The notes: generated by a model not told the origin, from the letters alone. A stretch of 64,000 bases of DNA from Kingdonia uniflora (GCA_014058105.1 JACGCM010000560.1:6076001-6140000), one strand, 5' to 3'. Shown: positions 12,545 through 23,696, counted from the first letter of the stretch. Numbers and translations: made by a program.

Positions 12545-13086
12545 CATTAACGTATGCTAGAGATACTCATCTTCGAGCTGCTGCGGGTTTGTCCCAGTCA
12601 TACGGTAGTAATTCTGCTCCATCACTTTCATTTTGGCTATGGCATGAGGGTAATTTCGGTGACTACCCTCCTCTCCATGTCATTTTTTCTTGAAAGAACT
12701 CTTCCCATCCTCTCAAGTAGTGGATACGCTCACTTCGAGTTTTTCTTCCACACCACCAAATACAGCCTTTGCGATCTCTTGTCTCATAACCACAACCCTT
12801 GTAATAGAGGTACTCCACTACACTGGCTTTCAGACCTTCCGAGTAGTCTCTGTGGTAGTCTAAGGTATAAGAGGTGGAGGACTCAGTACGTCTGCAACCA
12901 TCTCGGTAGTTTTTCCCTCAACCATGGCTCATCTCTCTTGAACTCGTTGAACTTTGGATACTACAAAATCTACCCTTTTATCTTTATGGATGCCCAATTC
13001 ACTGAGTACCTATTTTAGCTTACCCAGATCTTGAGCAACACAGTTGAACAGACTGGTCTTGTCCGGCGTAGATAAGGAATTGGGCT

Positions 13087-13168
13087 CTGCCAAAATAAAA
13101 AACATAACATTAAGTAATAGATCAAAGATAAGATATCAGTTATTTGAAGATTGGTCAACATTACTTAC
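13087..13168 (-). other. Predicted intron 1 of gene L, element A
   Basis: Minus-strand donor GAGTAAGTAATG and acceptor TTTTATTTTGGCAG, 82 bp. It sits just after the conserved N-terminal domain, as in B, C and D. Confidence 0.6.
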
Positions 13169-14363
13169 TCAGGTTATAATATCTATGGTTTAGATCGAGC
13201 GTCAGTTCATCTGGAACCTACATACAGTTACCCTCTACCTATACAAGGTGGTCGTTCCATAGTCTACCCGCAGATTCAAAGTCAAAGAATTTTGGCCTAG
13301 ATGAATTACTATACAGATAACCACTACTTTGACTTTCAATATACTTCCACTTATAAAACTTCAACACATCTTCAGCTTCGAACTGCTTAGCAGTCCCTTC
13401 CTTTCTCCATTTTTCATTCAGTACCTCACACACCTTCATTATTTCATAAACATTCCCATTCAACTGGGCAGGATAACAATATAATACATTCATAACCCCT
13501 TTCTGAAAGTAGGTCATAGGAATTCTACGGCCATATATGACCTGATTCAAAAAACATAAAAATCCACCACTCGGGCCTGACAGCCCAAGCCCATTATAAT
13601 ACGAAAGACTAACCCCCTCACCAATCCCTCTATCCTTCTTCCACTTTGCCAAGCATGGGACTTAGTAGCAGACAGCCTCCTCTCTTTTACCAAGGATAAA
13701 GGCCCTAAACCATAAACCTTGCTCCTCCACATATCTTCCCCACTCTCCCTGCAATTTTTTCTTATATTTCAAATACTTTTTCCCTAAATCTACCCCCTCC
13801 GGGTATATTACAAGGACTATCCCCTTCTCTAATCTATCCTCATTTTCTATCAATTCCTCAATCCTACTGGGTTTCCCACCCTCCATCTTTCTCTCACCAC
13901 TGACTGTTTACAACTTCCTCCATCATACTACACTTGTCCCCCTTCCCCGACGTCGATGTTTCCATGGAACTGGACGATACTACAAATTTACTGACAGGAA
14001 TACTAGGTTTAGACCGCATATCAAACCTACAGTATAAAAATATATATTTTTCGTCATTTTCTCTACAGTACATACAGAAAAAATAAACCCACCTTCTACC
14101 CAATCAACACGTCTATTTTCCAAATTCCTAAAACAAATGCAAAATCAATTATTTCAAATTTCCCTCTTCTTCTCAAAAACACATATTTTCACTCTCTACT
14201 GGTAAAATACATATACCACAATACCTACAATAAAGGCCTCTCTCATCTATATTTTCAAAATCTCTAAAACCCTACATAAGCAAAACAATTATGCCGATTA
14301 CTAAATCATATTAATTAGTACATGAAACAGATAACTCACAAATCAAACAGACAGAGTTATACA

Positions 14364-14777
14364 TCACCAACCTGTACTAGAGGAACAACAATCCTCTGAG
14401 TTACCCAGACGTCTTTTCTGGTATGAACGCTCACGTCGCTTCTTAGACAGTTTTCTATCACCAGATGAAGATTTCCTTCTTAAATCACACTTAGCACTCA
14501 AACATTTCCTCTCCTTAGAAATAAGATTGACATAACTTCTTTTTTTTATCTCTGAAGCTGTAAATAATTTATGAGAGAGTGAGATGCATATTTTTATACT
14601 CTTCTTCAGTTTGAGAAATGATGGGTCTTTCTGACACATGTCAGCCATCCCTGTTGTCTCTGCAAATACGTCTTTTTGGTTTAAGGTATCATCATGACTT
14701 CTGTGATAACGTCTATTGTCATTACGTATGTCCCTCTTGTCTGCCATTACATAATTCTGTACCTCTTCCTTAAACAC
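14364..14777 (-). CDS. Antisense small basic protein S3, element A
   Basis: Open frame of 137 codons upstream of gene L on the same strand. The protein is rich in Lys, Arg and Ser, with a clustered basic tail (RKSSSGDRKLSKKRRERSYQ) that looks like a nuclear localisation signal, and it ends in an acidic/Ser stretch. Element B has a similar basic, Ser-acidic-ended reading frame in the same place (42013-42443). No known domain recognised. It may be an upstream exon of L rather than a separate gene. Confidence 0.4.
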   Translation of the reverse strand: MFKEEVQNYVMADKRDIRNDNRRYHRSHDDTLNQKDVFAETTGMADMCQKDPSFLKLKKSIKICISLSHKLFTASEIKKRSYVNLISKERKCLSAKCDLRRKSSSGDRKLSKKRRERSYQKRRLGNSEDCCSSSTGW

Positions 14778-15118
14778 AATATAAGCGACCTATCACCTTA
14801 TTTTAATACCCTGCCAAGATTGTACAACTTTCCTAAAATAGATCAATATTCAAAATTCAAAGATATTAATACAACTGTTAAAATCCTACAGCTGTCTTCT
14901 ACAAAATCCTTACACAAATATTATAATAGAATACTTTATTTTTTATTTTCATCAGATCGGGATATCACATTCTTTTATGCTCTCAAGATCCCTTACCTTA
15001 CATTTATTCAAACCTAACCACAGAACACTCAAAAAATGGATTACTTATTACGAGCTTCAACGTGTCGAGCTCATCGAACTCTTCAATCACATCTAAAATA
15101 GCCTCGGTGATGCGCCTT

Positions 15119-15430
15119 CTAGCATAGAATGATCTCCCCTCTTGCTACCCTGGCATCCTCTTCAATGATCTTATCATAGGCGAGCTGCCAAACAGTCAGT
15201 TCCCACACCGTGATACTCAACAATGACCTCCGAAACACGTCGCACCAAAAAAATCGATCATACTCTACGCGCTTCCCATCTTCGTCTAGTCTGGTAAGAT
15301 TCAACGGCCATTCCAGCAACACGACATCGTAAGGGAGTCGGCAAAAATACCACTTATGAAGGTCGGCAACTTTGATATGAAAGTGACCATCTACTGCCTG
15401 ATTAGCACGCTGAGCACGAGTCCTCAGCAT
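15119..15430 (-). CDS. Antisense small protein S2, element A
   Basis: Open frame of 103 codons from MLRTRAQRANQAVDG. The frame extends further upstream, but this Met matches the MVRTQSQR start of the element B copy. The shared pattern is M-x-R-T-x-x-Q-R, a KVADLHKWYF segment, then a hydrophobic block (FFWCDVFRRSLLSI) and an acidic end. A TATAAAA lies 75 bp upstream (15503-15509, minus strand). S2 looks like a diverged duplicate of S1. No known domain; no signal peptide or membrane span. Confidence 0.5.
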   Translation of the reverse strand: MLRTRAQRANQAVDGHFHIKVADLHKWYFCRLPYDVVLLEWPLNLTRLDEDGKRVEYDRFFWCDVFRRSLLSITVWELTVWQLAYDKIIEEDARVARGEIILC

Positions 15431-16168
15431 GGCTAAAATCACCACCTCCACAACACAATTATCCCTACAGAAGATGCAAATCAAATTAGCCTAGAGTCAT
15501 GATTTTATAGCCACTGGGAAGATCTTTGTAAATATCACCCAACTAATTTGGCCTAAGGGCATCTTGTTCAAAGAAAGTTTACGAAATTGTAGAATATCAA
15601 TATCAAATGCAGAATATTGTGATACGTCATTCTTTTCATAGTATGAAATATCTCCTCCGATTTGGTACGAGAAAATATACAAAGGGGCAACATACAAGAT
15701 CGCGCAGATCTAGCAGTAGTACCTACAGATCTATGCCTACTTATACTCATAGTTTGGGAAACTCTATCCCCCAGTTCGAGTTCACATACATAAACAACAA
15801 ATTATACAGACAAGTTTGTGATAACGAATCATGACCTCAGAACGAAGTTACTTCATTAATTCAAAATTTTCTTTATAGGATTCTTTACTGATAACAAATT
15901 GTCTCCAATAATTATAACATATTACATCACAAAGTTATAGTCTGAATTGATTTTCAGGAATCAACAGAGATGATAAAAAACTGAAGCAACTTCCAAACCC
16001 TGGTCCCATGCTACAAGATCCGGGAAACATCAGAATAAGAAATCACAGATAAAAGATCTTCTTAATGGCCAAAATCTATGGCTCATGGAAGAAAATGATC
16101 CTTTGCATCCTCTCACTTCTTCCACCATAACCTCTACCTTCTCGTATGCTAGAGACATATGGAAGGCC

Positions 16169-16506
16169 TCATTCCTTTAACAAGACCCACTCATTATAAG
16201 GGTACTGACGTGACTCCCTCAGACGAACGCCTGCCGCTTCATCCTTAGTTATCACAGCTTCCTCCGCTGGCAACCGAAGGCCATTTCAGTACTCCACCTC
16301 AGATGTCAGTAGATAGTTGAAATGTACCATCTGATAATAATTATCCTCCGCCTCCATCACTTTTCATATGACATATGATGGTAGATAAAAGATACAGGAA
16401 TTGGCGTTGGCAGATACAACGGTTGGTATCCAAAATACCTGATGCGCAATTTTTCCATCTTCCTACAAATCTTTAATTCCCGAGGTTGAGTCTTTGTCAT
16501 CACCAT
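16169..16506 (-). pseudogene. Antisense small protein S1, element A (broken)
   Basis: First gene of the antisense block, about 350 bp inside the 3' LTR. It starts MVMTKTQPRELK and has IRYFGYQPLYLPTPIPV, matching KYFGNQSLELSIPAPVP of the E copy. One frameshift after HHMSYEK leads into EAEDNYYQMVHFNYLLTS, then two in-frame stops. The upstream TATA is poor (GATAAAC near 16590). Confidence 0.5.
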
Positions 16507-16844
16507 GTTTTCCAACACTCAAAAGCTACCAAATTACAGTAAGCTAGTTTGACACAGTAGAATACAGAAAAAGACCTGAGAAGAAGACTTGGTTTATCAT
16601 GCACAAGTCAAGATCCTCTCTATACTACGATTAACATTACAGGTGACTCTCCAAATTCCCAACATCAACAAGATTCCCCATGAAATAACATTGAATATAA
16701 CCATTGGTTCTGGGAAACCCAAATGGCACAAACAAGATACTTCTGAATTACTATTGGAAATGAGTCTCAGATATTAACTACAGTAATTAATGCCACTTCT
16801 CAACCAACATCACTCGCCTACTATGTTTCTCGTATTGTTGGTTG

Positions 16845-16857
16845 AAAGGGGGGCGGT
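16845..16857 (+). other. Polypurine tract, element A
   Basis: GAAAGGGGGGCGG immediately before the 3' LTR, the expected primer for plus-strand synthesis. It also serves to fix the LTR edge. Confidence 0.7.
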
Positions 16858-17605
16858 TGTAATGGCGTATTCTGTATCTCAAACTTATGCTTCATCTTCA
16901 AACTACATATGAACTTTTGATCTCGTCAACAAAGTGCGTGGCACAAAAAGATTTTAGACAACAACTTCAAGAAGCAAATACAGTATGCATTTCTCAACCA
17001 GCACCACTCGTCCATGAGGCTCCTCGTCCTATTGGTTGAGAGCCGTCTTGTAAAAGCTTATTTCGTACATCGGACCCAAGATTCTTCCTTGACCTCATCA
17101 GTATACAGGAAGCACTACTAATGACATATTTTATATTCTTTAATTCAAGTCATCACTTTCAACCTCAACTGCAACAGTTTGATTTACGCAAGAGTACAAT
17201 CATCAATAGAGCCGTTGTACAGCAGCAGAGCTCTGGACGTTACATCATCTAGTCAAATAATATCTTACATCTACTTTGTGACATTCATCATTAAGAATCT
17301 GAATGGTCATCAAACGGTCATATTATAAGACCTATATATAGGACCAAATAACTACAGATTACAGACAGGCATTTCCATACAGAAGAATTTCTACTCCAGA
17401 ACTCCAGAGACCCAGAGATCTAGAGTACTCATTGTAATAACTAGCATTCTCAATAAGATCTCTCTTTCTAAAATCCTCAAGAGAGGTCGTGGTTTTTAAC
17501 CTATTCAAAGGTTTTCCATGCGAAATTATTGTGTTAGTTCTTATTAACATTCCGATTACATCTGGTGTAAAGGCTAAGTCTGGATCCCAGAATTAGGCTA
17601 TTACA
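16858..17605 (+). repeat. 3' LTR of element A
   Basis: 748 bp, TGTAATGGCG...GGCTATTACA, with intact TG and CA ends. It contains the same TATATATA box as the 5' copy. Confidence 0.85.
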
Positions 17606-18275
17606 GTAGCTCCTTTGTTGAGATATATAGTCTTACATTGGACCCATAGAGCCTTGTACCTCAAAATATAAGGTCATGGGCAACTCCTCAGATAGCCAAT
17701 TGCTTTTAAGATAGAATCTCCAATTTTTATATGCTATCACATGTATAAGATCCTTAATTTGGATATCGAACCTCTAGTTTTAATACCCTTTTATAAAATT
17801 AGAAATGATAAATAACGACAATAATAATAATAAAACCAATAAAAACCTATTGTTTGATGTGAGCTTCGATACATGATGAGTATGAGAGGTGAATCCCATG
17901 TAATTGGGGAGGGGAGTTCTTTTATTTTTGACTTCAAACTGATATGGTTGCGCTATGTAGGGAAAATACAACAAGGATTTCAGTTTAGCTCAAAATCTAA
18001 TTTGAAGTAGGAAACTTAAGCCCATTGGGTGTAATCTAAATAGTCCATTGTGGTAAACACAATCCACTCCACTTGGGGGCCTCACCTAGGTGACGTGGAT
18101 TAAAATATGCATAGTTTATAAAATGCATCTTGTTGAGAACAAAAACAATCTCTACTGACTACTTAATCATACACACAATTACACACAATATTGAGAGAGA
18201 AGAGAAGCCTTTATTATGGTGAACTGGTAAGGTTATATATACATAGCCCTAAATATATATATATATATATATATT
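17606..18275. other. AT-rich DNA with microsatellites
   Basis: No gene seen. There is an (AAT)n run at about 17820-17835 and an (AT)n run at 18253-18275, the latter ending at the TA that borders the fold-back element. Confidence 0.5.
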
Positions 18276-18681
18276 AGGAGCGGATCAGTAGAGAACCCCT
18301 TTTAGAACACCTTCCTTGATACCCCATTTTTTGGAACGCCTAAAGATGTTTTAAAAAGTTATAACCGTATGGATGTGATCTCCTTATCATGTAAAACATC
18401 CTTACAAAAAATTAAGTCATTTCAGCATTTTTATTTCCATTGAAAAGATATTTGAATTATGCGGTATTGTTCCTGCTTTGAACTGTCGATTTTTTCGAAT
18501 TTTTGATGTTATGTTTTACGATTTAAAAATGTTGGAATGTCCTAATAATTTACATGTATGATCTAAATGATAAGGAGATCACATCCATACGGATAAAACT
18601 TCTTAAAACATTTTTTAGTGTTCCAAAAATTAGGGTATCTAGAGGGGCAATCTAAAAGAGGGTCTCCACGGATCCTCTCCC
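18276..18681. mobile_element. Fold-back MITE
   Basis: About 406 bp made of two inverted arms of about 125 bp. The left arm (GGAGCGGATCAGTAGAGA..., with ATGGATGTGATCTCCTTATC) is repeated in inverted orientation at the right end (GATAAGGAGATCACATCCAT, ending GGATCCTCTCCC). Arms are about 80-85% alike by eye. TA flanks both ends and may be the target duplication. There is no coding capacity. Superfamily not assigned. Confidence 0.7.
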
Positions 18682-18845
18682 TACCCTTATGATACCCAAT
18701 AAACTATCTTCTTGGAGCCACACATCTTAGTAAGATAAGTGGTTGAGAACCAAGAAGAGGTGGGTGTGGGGACAAGGCAACTGGTGACTTGCCAGTTTTG
18801 AAAACCAACCTGTTGGTTTCAAAATAACCCTTTTTACTTTTATCC

Positions 18846-18942
18846 TCCCCCCCTTCTCTCTTTCATCAATTATAATTTTGACTCTCTCTCATCTCTTCCT
18901 CTTTCTCATCTCTTTCTCTCTCCCTCTCTCAAGAACATTTTT
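18846..18942. repeat. Pyrimidine-rich (CT)n tract
   Basis: Low-complexity CTCTCTCTTT sequence, nearly 100 bases almost free of G. It could be a polypyrimidine or H-DNA-prone tract; nothing else is visible. Confidence 0.6.
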
Positions 18943-19259
18943 ACACCAAAGGTTGCCCTAATTGTTGTAGAAACTTATAATGAGATCTCTAGTTTTGCTT
19001 GTTAGTGGTGTTGGGCATCTTTGCTCCCTACGGTAAACCCTTAAATATATTTCCGTTACCATAGTAATATTTTCATACCCAATAATTTTGTGTATGCAAT
19101 TTTTGTTACATGTCTAGCAAAAACAATATTTTCCATTATCTTTGTTTTGGAACTTGTATATTTCGTTACTTACTGTTACAGAATAAAATCGTTACTTATT
19201 TCTTGTCACTTCTAACTTATTTTCAATTTTTTTGTGTAGGAGGAACCTAGAACATTAAA

Positions 19260-19463
19260 ATGCCACCATCGCCCAATTATGTGAGATCTGAAGGGTGGGG
19301 AATCAAAAGTGAGGTTCCAAGTAGCAATGACGCATTTGGGGAACTTATGAGTAAAGCGCATGAAGCGTTAATGGCATGATATAAGGGATGAGGATTAAAT
19401 TATGAATTTTTAGAAGAAGACTGGTTGACAGCGATTGGCTATTATAGTCCTAAGTACTACTGA
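19260..19463 (+). pseudogene. Possible gene relic or terminal exon
   Basis: A single frame of 67 codons from MPPSPNYVRSEGWGIKSE to LTAIGYYSPKYY is interrupted by two TGA codons (19377 and 19389). Just upstream is a good acceptor (TTTTTTTGTGTAG, ending 19239). Composition looks protein-like rather than random, but I do not recognise the protein. It may be a captured or decayed last exon. Confidence 0.3.
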
Positions 19464-19610
19464 TAAATGAATGTATTTAGTTTTCAAAATAATTAATAAA
19501 ATTTTCAAAATAGCATCCGCCAAATCATGTTTCTTATACTATGTTGTTGTTATGACTACTTTGTTTGCAATGTTCCCTTGTTCTAATTATCATCCAACAT
19601 ATATGTACAA

Positions 19611-19874
19611 CTACATTGATTCATTCATTTCCAGTGCTATTACATTCTCCTTCTTTGCCATATATTTTTTTCCCTGGCTTCTACTTCTCGACATTCTCAC
19701 CCTTTTTGTGAGAGGTTTTTTTCCTTTCCTACTTTTGTCAGAGATCCTCTCTTCATCAACAAACTTACCCTCACTTTTATCATCTTTCTACTTCCCTTTC
19801 CTCATCTTCTCAAGCAGCTTCCTGAAGTACTCGTGAAGTCAGGCCATTTAAAAGTCATTGCTTGTATTTTCCAT
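19611..19874 (-). pseudogene. Possible basic-protein relic
   Basis: One minus-strand frame of 88 codons with three stops. It is rich in Lys, Arg, Ser and Glu (YFRKLLEKMRKGK, then RMSRSRSQGKKYMAKKE). The opposite strand gives a long hydrophobic frame that looks like a shadow. Not recognised. It sits between inverted motif clusters (see findings). Confidence 0.22.
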
Positions 19875-20399
19875 TTAATTGCAGTGAAGTCCTTCTATGT
19901 TAACGAGAAATGTCAAAACAAGAAAATGACCAACAACAATGGAGTAATGGAAATAAATAAAATCCGAAAATAGGGTAACGAAAATAATGATATTTTAAAA
20001 CTTAAGTAACAAAAATTTTACTATCCCGAAACTCAAGTAACGTAAAACAAAATCATCAAGACTTCTATAACGAAAATGTCAGCTGTTTTAATATTTTATT
20101 TTTTTCCCGAAAGTGCTCAATTTCTATGATTCCAAGTAGAAAAAAGCAGAACATAAAAATCGTAAAGCAAACGACGGATCGAAATAGCACCTATCAAAGA
20201 CAATGCACCCCAACCCATGTGTGCCGGACATATTGCTAAAATTTATATGGAATGAAACTTCTAAATATTTATATAATGAATGCATAAATTCCCAAAAATT
20301 TGTCTTTCTACATTCAGAATAGATAGTTCCAATACCAACGTGTGTCTCGGTTTTGAAATTCATATTTTCCGAAACCACCTAATGAAATTTTATTGGTAA

Positions 20400-21057
20400 C
20401 GAAATTTAATTTTTCTGAAACTAACTTTTCCATACAAAAACACATTTTTTTTTAAAGAATAACCTTGTTCAACAAAGTTTTTTCCAAAACTGTCCAATCC
20501 AGATTTACTGTCATAAGCTCAAGCAAAGGTAACCGCAATAATTTTGAACTCACTCCTAAAATTGGTTTAGATACAACACAAAGCTTTTACATTAAGGTAC
20601 TAACTATAACAAACCTTCTAATGTCTATTACGACCTAAAATCTTCGAAAAGGAGAGAGAAAAAAAATGATTCCCCACCAAACAACCTTAAAGAGAGCTTG
20701 ATAGAATAAAACAGGGAGCTCAGGTTGATGCGTGGTGAACTATGAGTTGTTTTACCAACTTCTATGTCGTGAATCACCTCACAATTCATTAAGTTTGATA
20801 AACTGAGGTCTGGGCTTTAGTTTGTGTGTATATGAGAGAAAAAGAGAGAAAGAGAGGTAAAAGAAATAATTTATGAGGGAGAGGAAGACCAAAACCTACA
20901 CGTCATCCGGTTGAGGAGAGAGTGTAAAACCATAATTTTAAATTACCTCACCTCATCATTTTTTTCAACCACTCAATATAGATGAGTGGTTATAGTTGGG
21001 TTAAAACGTTTCACTCATATCTACTATAGTAGGGGTCATGAAAAACTATATTGTGCT
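20400..21057. other. AT-rich DNA without gene
   Basis: No convincing coding region, structural RNA or element end was found up to the LTR of element D. Confidence 0.5.
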
Positions 21058-21674
21058 TGTAATGGCCTAATTTTGCAAGCTCAAAATGGCTTTGAATTAG
21101 CTCTTATACCAATGTTCCTGTGACAAAAGCTAATGTAAAATAAGAAATAACACAGGATATTTAGAATGGAAAACCTTTGAATAGGTAAAAAAAAACTATG
21201 ACCTCGAGTTGAAGGTTTTAGTAATAGTGACATTTATTGCTTGAGGCTGATATCTTATTACAAGTGATCTCTCGAACTAGAAATACTTGATCTTGTAAAT
21301 AAGATGTTTGGTGTTTTGAGAATCTAAAAAGTATAGTTTTCTTGGTAATCTCTCATATATTATTTTGGTCCCTATCTCTTTTGGAACATTTTCTTTAAAT
21401 AGACCTTGTCCGCAGTTCTTTATCGTGCTGAAGTTCGTTCTCCGAACAATGTGGTAAGTGGTGCTTGACTGAGCAACTGTCAAGTTTTTGAGAGATAAGT
21501 ATCTTTGACTTGTTCATGTCTTTTCGTTGTGCTCGACCCTCATTTTTTATCAGTTCGTGGCGTAGGTGTTAATGCTTACTGTTTGTGTCACATATAAAAT
21601 GCGTGAGTCTAATATGGAGGTTGATCAAACTGAAATAGTTCGAATTAGGTTAGATCGAGGGACAGGTCCCTACA
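21058..21674 (-). repeat. 3' LTR of element D
   Basis: 617 bp in minus orientation: TGTAGGGACC at the right edge and ...GGCCATTACA at the left. It is clearly related (about 75% by eye) to the 610-bp LTRs of B and E, so D belongs to the same family. The polypurine tract (GCGAAGGGACAA on the minus strand) adjoins on the right. Confidence 0.75.
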
Positions 21675-21930
21675 ATTGTCCCTTCGCAACCGAAGTTACG
21701 AGTTGCTTTGGTTGAGAAAGAATATTTGAGTATAAGGGCTTTGGAAGTTTGTAAAGGAAGGAAGTATTAATGTGGATTTGACTGTGTGAAAAAATGTATA
21801 CTCTTATGGGGGTATGTTTGTGAATTGAATGATGAGGGGAATATTTATGTATACGACACTTGGGGCTTGAGAGTTTTATCAATTTTAAATGATGATGCTT
21901 GGGAAACGTACCTACATATTAAATATTAGG

Positions 21931-21948
21931 GTTATATAAATAGTACCT
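21931..21948 (+). promoter_or_regulatory. Antisense TATA box upstream of S1, element D
   Basis: GTTATATAAATAGTACCT, about 75 bp before the S1 ATG, in the unique 3' region and not in the LTR. The same block occurs before S1 in E and, slightly changed, in B. Confidence 0.55.
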
Positions 21949-22011
21949 ATACCGAGGATTGTGGTAAAGTACGCTGTTTGTTACAAAATTCTCCGAAAGT
22001 CTAGGTTGATA

Positions 22012-22336
22012 ATGGTGAGGACCTGGAGAATGGTTTATGAAGATAGGGTTTCTAGCGAGATGCAGAGCATAAAGTTGAGATATTTTGGAGATCAGTTCTT
22101 GGAGATGCCCCCCCCCCGTTCCCGTTGTACTAATGTATCAGAGTATGTCGGAAGAAGAAGCAGTTGAAGCTGAGGAAGATTTTTACTGTATTTAGAGATT
22201 TTATTAAGTTTTCTTAACAGACGAGCAGCGCTAGAGTTGTCTCCACATCCTTAAGGAAGACAAGGTTGAGGAGACAGATGTGGGGGTTGGTGTAAAGGAA
22301 AGAGACACAGTAGCAGTACGAAAACAAGGTTTGTGA
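22012..22336 (+). pseudogene. Antisense small protein S1, element D (broken)
   Basis: Starts MVRTWRMVYEDRVSSEMQ, then IKLRYFGDQFLEMP. A frameshift at the C-run near 22108 leads into VLMYQSMSEEEAVEAEEDFY, matching the E and B copies, followed by three in-frame stops and an end at 22336. It is the first gene of the antisense block. Confidence 0.5.
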
Positions 22337-23078
22337 ATCAGTTTTTAATTGTTTGCTGTTGGGTTTTGATTGATTATGAGATAGACGAATAAGATTAAGT
22401 AAATTGAATGATGTGGTATAGTAAATTGAATCGAAAGGGAATTAGATGTAAGGAATTTAGTAAATTGATAGAGTTAGTGTTTGACAAAGGGTTTTGAGAT
22501 TTTGAAGTAGATAAACCTGTTATCTGTATGAGGGTGGAAGAATTGGCATCGTTAGGTGTTTATAGATTGGTTCTGGTGTAGAGAGATGAGAAATGGGTAG
22601 AGAGGAGTGAAGAAAAATCTCGATTGGTGGCGCTATTGTTACGACCCGATTGTAGGGATGAGGGAAACGTCGTTTTGATACGGCAAAATTTTTGGGGATG
22701 TTATTTTTGCTGGGATTTGACCAGATTTTATGGCAGAGAGGGGGAAGTATTAATATTTGAATAATGGTATTTTTGGCGGGAAACAGGTAAAGTGCATTCG
22801 AGAAGATGTTGAGATTCCTGTATTTGACAAAATGTAAACGAAATTAACAAGTTATCGATGGTACTTATTAAAAATAGAAAAACATTGAGAACTGAGCAGA
22901 TGTATGACTTGAATAAAACATAACGATATGAATGATATTAACTATATCGAGAACTGTGGTTATAAGTATAAATATAAATGATAGTAACAGATAGTAAAGC
23001 GAATGATGTGCTGGAGAGTTATCTCGACAACAATAGTATTATGAATATATGAACGTATGAACATATATACGTATCACA
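22337..23078. other. Antisense-block leader of element D
   Basis: Between S1 and the insertion of element C no S2 or S3 homolog could be read in any frame. With 36020-36083 it forms about 0.8 kb before gene L, against about 2.2 kb in element B. Confidence 0.4.
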
Positions 23079-23209
23079 TGTAGTAGCCTACTCGTAGCCT
23101 TCGAAATAGCAGTCGAAGCCCACTTCATAACCTACTCGAATATATCGAAGCCCTCTAAGCCCCTAAACAAGGCTCCTTTGTGATCCCCCAGAGACAAACC
23201 TTTGACACC

Positions 23210-23505
23210 GGACAGAACTTTGAGAACGGATCAGTACATTGCAGCAGGCATCCTTCGACCATATCTACATACGGTCGAAGTATGATAAGACAGACAACCA
23301 TCTCACCCGATAAAACTTTGAGAACGGATCAGTACATTGCAGCAGACATCCTTTGACCTTATCAAGATACGGCTGAAGTATGATAAGACAGACAACCATC
23401 TCACCGGACAGAACTTTAAGAATGAATTAACGTCCCAGTAGCAGGTATCCTTCGACCTCACTATCGCGCAGTTGAAGCCAGATAAGACAGACAACTACCT
23501 CATCA
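23210..23505 (+). repeat. 98-bp tandem repeats inside the LTR
   Basis: Units start at 23210, 23308 and 23406 (GGACAGAACTTTGAGAA...GACAGACAACCATCTCACC). The third is more diverged. The 3' LTR has one unit fewer. Confidence 0.75.
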
Positions 23506-23696
23506 GATAAGACATCACATTGATTGGCCTATGCATCTACAGTGACAAACCCAACCACCGCCCCGTTCAGAGCCATCACTAATAAATGTAGCAGTAACAG
23601 TACCGACAAGGCTGGCGTCCATTACTCGCCAGGATTTTATGACAACATGATCATGCAAACCGGACCCACTCCTAGAGACTCAGCTCCCTATGCTTC

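Larger units (their letters stand above)
9190..14019 (-). pseudogene. Antisense gene L of element A
   Basis: Large multi-exon accessory gene on the strand opposite to gag-pol. It starts at the ATG of MRSKPSIPVSKFV, nine bases after an acceptor-like ACTGTAG. An acidic/Ser-rich start is followed by the domain shared with elements B, C and D: IYPEGVDLGKKYLKYKKKL, then IPMTYFQKGVMNVLYCYPAQ, then VCEVLNEKWRKEGTAKQFE. It resembles the Pfam putative gypsy-type transposon domain. Introns at 13087-13168 and 12463-12544 fit GT-AG. Long charged coiled-coil segments follow (12130-12429, 10751-11140, 9382-9786), and the end is Ser/acidic (DSLSDSFSEE, stop 9190). Stops and frameshifts interrupt it. Function unknown; nuclear location is a guess. 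Confidence 0.6.
2203..17605 (+). mobile_element. Element A: Ty3/gypsy, Tat lineage, with antisense gene block
   Basis: A 15.4-kb element with LTRs of 740 and 748 bp. The order is LTR, PBS, gag, protease, RT, RNase H, archaeal-type RNase H, integrase, a tandem-repeat spacer at 8771-8990, an accessory block on the minus strand (L, S3, S2, S1), polypurine tract and LTR. There is no chromodomain. The second RNase H and the long 3' region with antisense genes place it in the Tat lineage. gag-pol is broken by numerous stops. No clean target duplication is seen; TAGCT occurs close to both outer edges (2193-2197, 17607-17611), one to several bases from the predicted LTR ends. Confidence 0.85.

Noticed and set aside
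12554..13018. 154-codon frame on the plus strand in element A
   Set aside because: Shadow of gene L on the minus strand; no homolog in B, C or D in this orientation.
9190..14019. Gene L as a retroviral env-like gene
   Set aside because: It is on the strand opposite to pol, has introns and coiled coil, and shows no signal peptide or membrane span.
19471..19836. Hydrophobic 121-codon frame that looks like a membrane protein
   Set aside because: T-rich strand of a purine-rich relic on the other strand; Phe/Leu/Ser content follows base composition.
20124..20378. 84-codon minus-strand frame
   Set aside because: No recognisable domain, no splice or promoter context; length is within chance for AT-rich DNA.
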